Source: Thalassiosira profunda (lineage: Eukaryota; Bacillariophyta; Thalassiosirophyceae; Thalassiosirales; Thalassiosiraceae). From it: DNA of 13,728 nucleotides. Below, one piece after another: positions 1-7,860 of the stretch (positions within the stretch are counted from its first letter, which is position 1; every line of letters begins with the position of its first letter). The stretch is taken from positions 1 through 13,728 of the forward strand of contig JALLAP010000407.1 in the NCBI GenBank assembly GCA_036939355.1. Direction: 5' to 3'. A model generated the notes under the pieces. It was not told the DNA's origin, ran no database searches, and was given only the letters and a program-made list of their open reading frames with translations. The position numbers and the translations under genes were made by a program.

Positions 1-2
1 GG

Positions 3-512
3 ATGAAGTACTGCATGAACAACGGGGTGGAGCTGGAGGAGGAGCAGCTCGAGCAGTATCGGAAGAGCCACGACGAATTGGAGGGGCCCGGTCGGTCCAT
101 GCGGGGGAGCGCCAGCTTCTCGTCGGATTTGGAAGCTTCGCAGCGGGCGCAGAGGTCGAGGAGCATATCGGGGGGCAACTCGACGTCGTTCGATTTACAC
201 GAAATAGCCGAGGACGACAAGGGGGGTGAGGGTGATGATAAGGCGGAGGATCCGGACGAAGACCGATTGCCAACGCGCGAAGGTGATGGGGAGGAGGAGA
301 AGTCAGAGGAAGGTCCAGCTCTTGAGAAATCAGCGCAAAGTGGCGCTGAGGGGGCGGAGGAGTCAGAGGAAGAACCTGACCGTGAAATAACGGCTGATTT
401 GCAAGAAATAACAGTGGAAGACGAGAAGGGGAGTGGCGATATGGGGAGTGAGTCAGACGAAGACGAACGCCCGCAAACACAGGCACCGGGCGTAGACACC
501 GGAGAGGATTAG
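3..512 (+). CDS. C-terminal part of an unidentified acidic protein (5' end outside window)
   Basis: An open frame enters from the left edge and ends at the TAG at 510-512, giving at least 169 residues. The first ATG at position 3 is probably internal, because the frame has no stop before it and the window simply begins there. Residues 1-70 are Ser/Arg/Glu-rich; the remainder is a strongly acidic, low-complexity tail made of Glu, Asp, Lys, Gly and Ser (for example GEEEKSEEGP and ESDEDERPQTQ). No fold, membrane segment or catalytic motif is visible, so I assign no function. The tail is likely disordered. Its 3' half is duplicated downstream at 680-931. The gene converges on the kinesin gene at 981-5093. 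Confidence is for a coding C-terminus, not for any function. Confidence 0.6.
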   Translation: MKYCMNNGVELEEEQLEQYRKSHDELEGPGRSMRGSASFSSDLEASQRAQRSRSISGGNSTSFDLHEIAEDDKGGEGDDKAEDPDEDRLPTREGDGEEEKSEEGPALEKSAQSGAEGAEESEEEPDREITADLQEITVEDEKGSGDMGSESDEDERPQTQAPGVDTGED

Positions 513-637
513 GCAGTATTGAGAGTAGGCACACAAACTTAGATGTAGGCCAGTGTAACAAACCAAGAGTGGAGTATAATCAAGGAGTACAAACAATCCA
601 ATTGTTGCTCGCTCATCGTAATGCACCCGGACTCCGG
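240..637 (+). repeat. Tandem duplication, copy 1 (acidic-tail end, 3' flank and scrap of kinesin 3' end)
   Basis: Copy 1 starts at AAGGCGGAGGA (240) and ends at GACTCCGG (630-637). It aligns with copy 2 (680-1008) across three parts: the acidic tail codons, the intergenic stretch with AATCAAGGAGTACAAACAAT, and a degraded scrap of the last kinesin codons (about 613-637). Copy 1 has roughly 55 nt after its stop codon (around 523-578) that copy 2 lacks. The copies differ by many substitutions and small indels, so this is not a simple read-through assembly repeat. Confidence 0.85.
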
Positions 638-641
638 GGGT

Positions 642-674
<33 letters not shown>
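642..674 (+). repeat. Uninterrupted G33 homopolymer at the duplication junction
   Basis: Thirty-three consecutive G follow GGGGGT at 636-641. The run lies exactly between the end of copy 1 and the start of copy 2 of the tandem duplication. The original upstream flank of copy 1 is itself G-rich (GGGGGGTGAGGG at about 222-233), so the run may have grown by slippage from a G-rich junction. Such a tract is prone to G-quadruplex formation and to length errors in sequencing, so its true length is uncertain. Confidence 0.85.
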
Positions 675-675
<1 letters not shown>

Positions 676-931
676 AGAGAAGGCGGAGGACCCGGACGAA
701 GACCGATTGCCACAACGCGAGGGCGATCAGAAAGAGGAATCAGAGGAAGGTCCAGATCTTGAGAAATCAGCGCAAAGTGATGCCGAGAGGGCGGAGGAGT
801 CAACCGTAGGTGCAGGCCCCGACATACGACAAGAGACGCAAGAAATTGCAACAGCGGATGAGAAGGGGAGCGACGAAAAGGAGGGCGAGTCAGATGACGA
901 CGAACGCCCGCAAACACAGGGAGAGGATTAG
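675..931 (+). pseudogene. Detached second copy of the acidic C-terminal tail
   Basis: This stretch encodes a diverged version of the acidic tail (EDPDEDRLPQREGD, then GPDLEKSAQS, ending in DERPQTQGED and TAG at 929-931). It is open but lies downstream of the first copy's stop, in another frame, behind the G33 run, and has no convincing start codon; the longest open reading begins at a GTG in the 3' flank. The simplest reading is a leftover gene end created by tandem duplication. It could still serve as an alternative last exon, because frame and acidic composition have been kept despite substitutions. I see no clear acceptor site that would prove this. Confidence 0.55.
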
Positions 932-1008
932 GCAGTGTTGAATCAAGGAGTACAAACAATCCAATTATTGTTGCTCGCATCTACCTCAGTGCACCCGCCG
1001 GACTCCGG
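680..1008 (+). repeat. Tandem duplication, copy 2 (includes the intact kinesin 3' end)
   Basis: This is the partner of the repeat at 240-637. It includes the detached acidic tail (to 931), a shortened 3' flank, and the true last nine codons and stop of the kinesin gene (981-1008 on the minus strand). The duplicated unit therefore spanned the convergent ends of two genes. The left gene kept copy 1 of its own tail and the kinesin kept copy 2. Confidence 0.8.
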
Positions 1009-4000
1009 TAGTTTGACCGCCGCTTCGCGCCGCCTCCCTCTTTTTTCTTGATTTTGCTGAGTTCGGCCCGCAGAGCGCGGATCTGGGATACGTGATTGGC
1101 CGAAGAGCTCTTGGCACCAGCCGTGACGTTGTTCTTCACGTTCCTGCATCTCTTTGCGAAGTCAAGCGAATTGGCGCTCTCTTTGCGGTTGTAGTCCGCG
1201 GGAGAACAGCAGACGAACATGAGCGTCTTGGAGTTGCCTCCCAAACTGTCGCTCATGAGCATCGTCAGAGGGTGGTTGCGGTAGGGAATGTGCTGGCGAC
1301 CGCTCGTCAGTGCCCCTATCACATCGCCAAGCGCGGACAAGCTCTTATTGATCGACTGCGCTTCGGTCAGCTGGTGGCCCGTTGCGCCGCTCTTGGACAC
1401 GCGCTCGGACCCGGCCAGATCCACCAGCGTCAGTTTGCCATGCACCATCTTGCCAGTGCGCCGATGGCGGAGCGAGAGGACAATCGTGGCAATCATGTGG
1501 CTCCGCGAAGATTCGGCATTCATTTTGGTGCTGGACGAGGCCCGCCCTTCGGTGCCACGGTCGAACACCTCGAGGAGCTCCTTGGCATTTGCCACGCGTT
1601 CAATTTTGGCGCCGTCCACCTCCACCAGACCCGAGGACGTGTGCTCCGCCAATCGAATCTTGAGGTCGCCGAGGCCCTCAATGTCGTTCTTGCTCGCGAG
1701 CAAGTCTCGCAGCTTATCAGTGTACAATTCCAGCATCGACACAGATACTTCGGCGTGGTGGCTGGAGTCTCGTTCCGCGAGCTTTTGGAAGAGCTCGTGC
1801 GCCACGCGGGGCGCCAGGCCCTGGTGCTTGTCGTCGGCACCGTCCCCCGCCCCGAGCATGGTGTAGGTTTTGCCGGAGCCCGTTTGGCCGTAGGCGAAGA
1901 TGCAAACCTGTGTGGCAGAGAAAGACGAAGGTGAGCGCCAATGAGGGGCCATCAGATAACATTCAAGGCCCGTTCTACTCACATTGAAGCCATCAATGGC
2001 AGACGTGATTAGCAAACTCGTATCCTTGAAGATGTTCTCCTGCGTGTTCCCGTCGGCTTCGCTTCCGATGAAGATCTTATCAAATCTGGGCGACAAGTGT
2101 GAGGAGCTGTTGTTAGACCAGAGAGCGAGTGGAAGACCAAAGAAAGAGCAAAAGTAAGCGTCCACTCACTCCCAATCGCGAACCTCCGTCGCGGTGGCGG
2201 GATCGGCCACCATGACGCACGTCCTACCGTCCGGCTCCTTCGAGAGGACGGTCTCGTAGTTTGCGTTGAGCTCCGATTCGCTGAGCGGTCGGACGCGAAC
2301 GTACACGCGGATGCGGCCCTTCATGTCCTCGAGGGTGTTGTGCAACACCTTTCGCTTTTCCGTCTCGTCCTGCAGAGACACGTGCAACCGATCGTTCGAC
2401 TCCTTCAGATCCTTGGAGCTCTGGATCAAGTCCGTCATCTCGCGCAGCTTGGCCTTGGCCTCCCGCGCTTCCTCCGTGGCCCGTTCCCTCGCATCGACCG
2501 CCTCGTCTCGCGCTACCACTGCCTCCATCTTTTCCAGCCTTGCCGACCTGAGCCGGTCCTGCACGTCCCCCAGCTCCGCCCTCACGCGCTCCAGCTCTCG
2601 TTTTGAGAGGGCGCTCTTCTCCTCGTGGCGGTCGCGCAGATCGGCCAACGCAGCCTCGTGCTTCGTCGTGGCAAGCTGGGCCTCATCTTCCAACTGTGAT
2701 AGGCGATCCTCTGCATCCTCAAGATCCACTTTCAGCTGCGCAACCTCCTTGGCGTGGCCCTCTCGCTCCTCAAACGCCTTGTTGTTGTTTGCACGCAGCT
2801 GCTCCTTCAGCTGGAGTATCGTCTCCTCTGCGCGAAGCTTCTCTTCTTTCAAGGACGCCGACTCTAGCCCTCCCTGTTGCGCCTGCTCCAACAATGCCTT
2901 CATGGAAGAGCGCGACGCCTGTTCGTCGCGGGCCGACTCCTCTGCCATTGCAAGTTTCCTTTGCGCGTGCTCGACTTGTCCGTTGGCACTGTCGAGGGCT
3001 TTTGTTGCCTCTTCCACGCGTCGTTGGAGCTGAGCAATCTCATCTCTGGCACCCTCGAGCTCCTGCTCGTGGCGGGTTTGTTCGGAAAGCAGTTTCTCTT
3101 GATCCACTTGCAACTTGTCAACTGTGACGTCGCCATCGCCAACCCCAGCATTCACGGCCGACCGCTCTTTGATGACCAAATCGGTCTCCAACCTGACAAT
3201 CTTCTGCTTGAGCGAGAGGAGCTCAAGATCTTTCGTCCCGACTTCTGTCTTCAGCTGCAAGATCGTGGACGCCATTTCCGAGAGGTCCGCGGAGGTGCCG
3301 TCGTCGATCGTTCTGGATGCTTCAACAGTAGTTTGCTGCGATATCTTGTCCTCCAGATGTTGCAAGCGACTTATTAGTTGGGATTCCATTCGAAGATGCA
3401 AGGTCGAGATCCTCTCCTCAAAGGACTGGTTCCTCGCTAGAAGCTGCTCTGTCTCTTTGTGGATGGCGGAACCGGAATCGTTGTCTGTGCAGCCATCCTG
3501 TTGGCTTTCGCCAGATGCAGGCGTGGCTACCACGGGCGCAATGGAAAGCGGGACCACCTTCGCTCTTTCATCAGCGTAGAAGTCAGAGTCCCAAGAGTTC
3601 ATTCGAGCGAGGGCCGCTTTCTTGGCAGCCGGGCCACCACTGCTTGACCCCTCCTCTGTCTGAGCAGGCTCTTCGTCGTCAACGCTCGAGGTTTCGACGA
3701 TGCCATCTATGTCTAGCTGGCTCTTGTGTTCAGATTGTACGGGGTTTGACGCATCTCGAAGAGGAACAGGTTGCCCATTCTTCGCACTCGATCTTTCATC
3801 GACGTCTTCCTCAATTGCTGCGAGCGTTGCTTCGGGCAGTGCCCTCTCCTCCTCGACTTTCCTCTCGGCGCCAACCGCCGGCAGAGCGCTCGACGAGACA
3901 GCTGTTCCTGCTGCCTCGTCGCTCACAACGCCAGGGGCCTTTCTCTCACCACCCTCATCAACTTTCGACTCGGCCTTCTCGGGAGGTTTTGGAGGCTCCG

Positions 4001-5093
4001 GGGCCGTATCCGCCTCGCGAAATTCCTCGCCCCACAGTGACTCTCCAGTTTCCTTGTTGTGGTAGAACGAGGAGCCGGTGCTGCCGTCCAAACACCGGAC
4101 CCACGCCGATTCCTTGGATGCATTGCCAGGCGATGTAGCCGGGCCAGCTGCAATCGGGGAAGACGCCGACGCGCTTTGGTCCACATAGGACTCGAGCAGC
4201 CGCGAACAGGTGGTGTGCGAATTCTGCTTGGCGTAGTGGATTGCGTCGCAGCCGTTCTTGTCCAGGGTGCGTGGGTTCCCTCCGGCGCGACACAGCGCCG
4301 CACAGAGCTCGGTGTGGCCAGAGAAGGCGGCCCAATGAAGCGGCGTGCACCCAAACTCCGTCTCGACCACCTCCGCCAGCGCGCCATGCCGAACCAAGGA
4401 TATTGCCGCGTCGGCGTTAAATGTATCCACAAAGCAGGCGTAGTGCAAAGGGCTAGCCCCGGCGTTGTTTCGTGTGTTCACATTGCAGCCCTTTGACAGC
4501 AACAAGGGCGTCAGACTGAATGCTCCCGCCTGACAGGCGAGCATGAGCAGCGTGTTCCCGTCCACATCCTGCATCTCCAAGGCATGCGGCGGCAATCGAT
4601 GGATGGTTTCGACGACTACTTGGTCTGACGGCTCGTCGCCTTGTCCGTAGAAGGGCAGGATCCGCATGAGCAAATCGCACATCTGGGCTGCCTCGTCGTC
4701 GGCTACCGTAGATGGCTGGTGCGGCGCGTAGGCGCCTCCATACGGGGCAGGGGCGTAGCGATCCTTTCTCCGTCCTCGCCTTCTACCCCTGTCCTCATAT
4801 CGCCGTCGGTCACCTCTGGAGCGGTCGCCTCTCGAGCGGTGATACCGGCTGCCTCTGTCTCGCCTGCTGCGCGAATATTTTTCTCTGCTATCCTCGGACT
4901 CGGAGTAGGAGGACGAGTACGAACTCTCGCTAAGGTCCGAGCACGAGCTCTCATCGAAGGAGGAGGCCGCAGACGATAGAGAGTCCTCGTCGCCGCCCCG
5001 CCTACGACGGCGACCGCCATCCTTTTTCGGCTTTGCCTTCTTGGGCGTGAGGTTTTGCTTGATGGAGGCAAGGGCAACCGATGCCCTCCTCAT
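981..5093 (-). CDS. Kinesin-14 with C-terminal motor, N-terminal ankyrin repeats and WW-like motif
   Basis: Three exons on the minus strand (5093-2170, 2085-1983, 1907-981) join to 1317 residues. The start is the ATG at 5093, followed by a basic Arg/Ser-rich region (1-130). Ankyrin repeats occupy about 177-303 (TPLHWAAFSGHTELCAALC is typical). A WW-like motif at 331-358 has W331, FYHN at 343-346 and W354 but lacks the usual final Pro. A long coiled coil covers about 545-920. The neck LEDMKGRIRVYVRVRP (from 921) and the C-terminal motor follow, with P-loop GQTGSGKT (1016-1023), switch I NAESSRSH (1139-1146) and switch II DLAGSE (1172-1177). The neck-then-motor order at the C-terminus marks the minus-end-directed kinesin-14 group, and the neck and switch II surroundings resemble plant KCBP. 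Both introns fall in the motor. Cargo binding through the ankyrin/WW region is inference. Confidence 0.93.
1908..1982 (-). other. Kinesin intron 2 (75 nt)
   Basis: The donor GTGAGT follows the Asn codon of IDGFN, and the acceptor ACACAG precedes the codons for VCIFAYG. Removal joins IDGFN to VCIFAYGQTGSGKT, the expected kinesin motor sequence, in phase 0. Confidence 0.92.
2086..2169 (-). other. Kinesin intron 1 (84 nt)
   Basis: The donor GTGAGT lies at 2169-2164 and the acceptor GCCCAG ends at 2086. A CTAAC branch-point-like motif lies about 27 nt before the acceptor. Splicing joins GA to A to give RDWEFDKIF, the typical early kinesin motor strand. Confidence 0.92.
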
Positions 5094-5315
5094 CTTGACA
5101 TCAAAGATCCCAGAGCAAAGGGCCTGAGAAGCCCAATGGGGCGTGGATGCTTAGTTCTGCGGCGTAGGCGGACCCCGGAAGCCTCGGCCAACCACCAAGA
5201 AGCAGCGTAGCGTTCAGACTGAAAATGTATCCCCTCTTCAAAATAAAAAAGTACAAACGACCGAAGCCCAATGCGGGGTCACCGCCCAATGGCCAACGGG
5301 GGCACTGCTCGCACC
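5094..5315 (-). promoter_or_regulatory. Intergenic: kinesin upstream region and hydrolase 3' end
   Basis: 222 nt between two genes on the same strand. It must hold the kinesin promoter and the 3' end of the hydrolase transcript. I see no TATA box, polyadenylation signal or repeat that I can support. Confidence 0.4.
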
Positions 5316-6410
5316 TCATTTCTGCGACAACAGCCACGAGAAGACCTCGCCGCTCTTGGACGCCACCAACGCAGCGCGGACGTGCTCTCGACCTTTGTCA
5401 CTGCCTGTGCCGTCTTGGGGTGGAGTCAGCTTGGTATATTTCACGATATCACCTACACCGAAGACATCCAGGCCGCCTTCATACGTAATCAGGCTGTCCA
5501 CCAATCGATTCGAGCAATCGATTGGGTACACGTCGTCGGCCTTTGAATGAAACACCCACATAGGTATGCCCTGTAGCCTCTCCACGGCCATCTTTGGCAA
5601 AACGCCGGTGAATCCGTAGCTGCAGACCACTACCCTGTTGAATTGCCGAGTTGTGGCGAGTTCGACTGCAAGTGTGGCTCCCTCTGAAAAGCCAAAGAGG
5701 GATATTCTGGATCTGTCGATAGCAACGCTAGACCCGTCTTCCAAGGCTTGCGATTCGATCCACCCATTGAACCACTTGACGAACGACAATATCTTTCCAC
5801 GAGGTTCATCGTACAGGCTCCGGTTGCCCTTGCCAGCGTAAGGAGCGACGACCACAAACTTCTCACTGAGCGAGGATGGCGCTTGGTTGGTCGATAGTAG
5901 GTAGGGCGGCAGATTGGTGTGATCGCCAGGCGGTCCCGAAGAGGTGGGCCCTTGCGTGAATTCGTACAGGGCAGAATGTTCGTTGTTCCCGGCCCCATGC
6001 AACACCACTAGCAGCGGAAGTGGTTTGCCATCCTTCTTCGCCGGTGGGATGTACGCGACGGCCGAATACGTCTCCGGATCATCTATCTCGAATACCTTTC
6101 CCCGAGGAGGAGATTGATCACCAGTAGATGCCATTGCAGGGTGAATAATGGGCAGAGATAACGATGCAACAATCTGCAACGCTCCACGTCGATCCAAAGC
6201 TTGCATCGGAGATGTGTCAGCATCACCAATTGACAGAGATGTTTCCTGCCCGGCGTCTACCGGACACGCCTTGTGTCTCATCTCGGTGGTGCCAAATCGT
6301 GGCGAAATGCAGCCATCCCGAAATGATGCGCCAACATTGGATGCTGTTGAGAAAGCCCCAGCAGACTGAAAGCCCAGCAGCAATGCCACCAGGATACACG
6401 AAGAACGCAT
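5316..6410 (-). CDS. Plastid (probably thylakoid-lumen) alpha/beta hydrolase
   Basis: A single exon of 364 residues. I chose the ATG at 6410 over an upstream in-frame codon because it starts a clean signal peptide, MRSSCILVALLLG, ending in SAGA|F20. A Phe right after the cleavage site is the hallmark of preproteins for red-derived secondary plastids. A Ser/Arg-containing transit-like stretch follows. Next, D-R-R at 73-75, a hydrophobic core and AMA|S at 92-95 look like a twin-arginine lumen signal. The mature part is an alpha/beta hydrolase with LLVVLHGAG (oxyanion region, 133-141), nucleophile elbow G-F-S242-E-G, a likely Asp at 292 or 293 (HSKADDVYP) and a likely His343 (GREH). It resembles carboxylesterases and small phospholipase-type esterases; the substrate cannot be told from sequence. 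A lumenal site is inference from the tripartite N-terminus. Confidence 0.85.
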   Translation of the reverse strand: MRSSCILVALLLGFQSAGAFSTASNVGASFRDGCISPRFGTTEMRHKACPVDAGQETSLSIGDADTSPMQALDRRGALQIVASLSLPIIHPAMASTGDQSPPRGKVFEIDDPETYSAVAYIPPAKKDGKPLPLLVVLHGAGNNEHSALYEFTQGPTSSGPPGDHTNLPPYLLSTNQAPSSLSEKFVVVAPYAGKGNRSLYDEPRGKILSFVKWFNGWIESQALEDGSSVAIDRSRISLFGFSEGATLAVELATTRQFNRVVVCSYGFTGVLPKMAVERLQGIPMWVFHSKADDVYPIDCSNRLVDSLITYEGGLDVFGVGDIVKYTKLTPPQDGTGSDKGREHVRAALVASKSGEVFSWLLSQK

Positions 6411-6621
6411 TATTCCGAAGAAGGCGCAGCAGTAGGTAGGTATGCTGCCCTCGTCCCTCTTCTCGCGGCACGGGCCTATCAACCCACAGATGTGCGTTGT
6501 TTGGCAAGGGCAGCGGAAGCTGAGGTGCATTGATGCCTGTGGCTGAGTCTGTCCTCGCTCACCAACAAGTTCGACAGGAGGAAGAACCTTGAGCCCCTAC
6601 AATACGTAGAAAACGTAGGAA
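6411..6621 (-). promoter_or_regulatory. Intergenic: hydrolase upstream region and Derlin 3' end
   Basis: 211 nt between same-strand genes. It is expected to contain the hydrolase promoter and 5' UTR plus the Derlin 3' UTR. No specific element is recognised. Confidence 0.4.
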
Positions 6622-7684
6622 TCAATACTGGGGGAAGGCTTCCTCGTCCTCCCCCTTTTGCGCACATCTCTTCCTACCATATCCCCCAATGACACCATCA
6701 ACATCCACCAGCATTTGGTTATCACCTCCTCCTTCTCCTACACCACCGCCCCTTGCAAGGGGCCCCCGCCCCTCCAGCCAATGGCACAAATCGACCAGTG
6801 CCAATGGCGTGGAGAGCACGGCCCGCCCTCCTCCCAGCACTCGCGGAACCACGCACGCCAACCAGAAGTACACATGCCCAATAAACATTCCGTGCAACAT
6901 GTCCACCGGTATTGTTTGCTGATTCAATGCATATCCAAGCACCAGATATGCAAATGGAAGATATGCGGCAGCGAGGTTCACAGAAAAGAAGTTCACCCGC
7001 CGCTGCGGATGCTGCTTGCTCCAAATGTACACAATGAAGAAGGAGATATGCCGATGGAAAAAGTGGTGCCGACGGTTGCGAGTGATAAAATGGGGAAGTT
7101 TGGGTATCATCAGAGCGTGGCTCAGCAATATCCCTGCCATTCCGAGGAGGAGGGCGAAGACGAAGTCTGGAGTTTCTCCCCGGGGGTAGTACGGGGAGCC
7201 GCGTATTCTGAGTTGTGCGTTCGGCTGTCCATTGTTTCCATCAGTGTCTGCCCTGCGATTCTGTGGATTGATGTGTAGTCGTCTGGTGCAAATTGGGCCC
7301 ATGCGCTCGTATCGACTGCTGATTTGGGTCATCAGATGGAGGCTAATGAGCATGTTGAATCCAAACCTGCCAGAGAAGAGAAAGCATGTCAACAGCCTGT
7401 ATCACAGTTTGGGCGTCGAGATATTAAGATTGGCAGAAGGAATTGTTGAGTTGCAAAGAAAGGGCAATAACTCACCTCCAGGCCTCCACCTTCCCGCTGT
7501 CGCCCCGTCCAACCACATCCTCCCACCTTGCAAACTCCAAATCGGACCCCTGTATCACATCTAAATTGGCCAGCGCCGTAACCACCAGGGTCGAACCGAG
7601 GAGGACCCTGGTTACGTACGGGAGGGAGAGAAACCACTGCTCGGGCCCGCCACCTCCTCCGCCGGCGCCGAAGAGGTTGTCCAT
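6622..7684 (-). CDS. Derlin family protein (ERAD retrotranslocation)
   Basis: Two exons (7684-7476 and 7396-6622) give 327 residues. Derlins are rhomboid-like pseudoproteases of the ER membrane that help move misfolded proteins to the cytosol. The start at 7684 gives the usual short N-terminus leading into LPYVTRVLLGSTLVVTALA, the first membrane segment. Splicing rebuilds the conserved W69-R70 motif (EAWRLLTCFLFSGRFGFN). Further family blocks are DFVFALLLGMAG, FFIVYIWSKQHPQRRVNFF, and HGMFIGHVYFW with its GxxxG spacing. An insertion of about 30 residues (around PICTRRLHINPQNRRADTD) sits between the second and third blocks. No secretory or plastid presequence precedes the first segment, so I read it as the host ER Derlin rather than the periplastid version found in complex algae. 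I see no convincing p97-binding SHP box in the Gly-rich tail. Confidence 0.9.
7397..7475 (-). other. Derlin intron (79 nt)
   Basis: Donor GTGAGT, acceptor ATACAG, phase 2. Splicing completes the Arg of the conserved WR motif and joins EAWR to LLTCFLFSG, which matches the family. Confidence 0.92.
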
Positions 7685-7860
7685 CGCGCGGCGAGGCCTT
7701 TGATTGATCTTTGATGGGCGGCCCCAGGTACGTAAAGTAGCTATGAGCAACGGTGAGAAGCATGACGCGTGTCGTCAAAAAATCAACACAGAGAGGAGTA
7801 AAAGATGCTGAGCCCTCGCCGGCGCCGATGCTCATAATTTGCAAATACCAGGCCGAGATC
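7685..7860. promoter_or_regulatory. Divergent promoter between Derlin and the Cys-rich repeat protein
   Basis: Only 176 nt separate the two start codons, which face away from each other, so both promoters must lie here or overlap the 5' ends. No TATA box is evident. An open frame continues upstream of 7861 in phase with the plus-strand gene (in-frame ATGs at 7828 and 7753), so the exact plus-strand start rests on the signal-peptide argument. Confidence 0.5.

Noticed and set aside
569..931. Open frame with a poly-Gly run and acidic tail taken as a complete gene
   Set aside because: It starts at a GTG in the 3' flank, crosses a G33 run of uncertain length, and its tail is a copy of the upstream gene end. 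I list it as a relic instead.
1092..1934. Long plus-strand open frame (280 codons) opposite the kinesin motor
   Set aside because: The minus strand encodes an unmistakable kinesin motor here. The plus-strand reading is His/Arg-rich with no motif and is a by-product of codon bias.
2266..3033. Plus-strand open frame (255 codons) opposite the coiled coil
   Set aside because: Its Ser/Arg/Cys-rich text mirrors Glu/Arg/Ala codons of the coiled coil on the other strand.
6658..7278. Plus-strand open frame (206 codons) opposite the Derlin
   Set aside because: The Derlin family blocks on the minus strand explain the region; the plus reading has no recognisable features.
7753..7860. An N-terminal extension of the Cys-rich protein from ATG 7753 or 7828
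   Set aside because: It would place a polar, basic stretch before the signal peptide and move the start well into the short divergent promoter.
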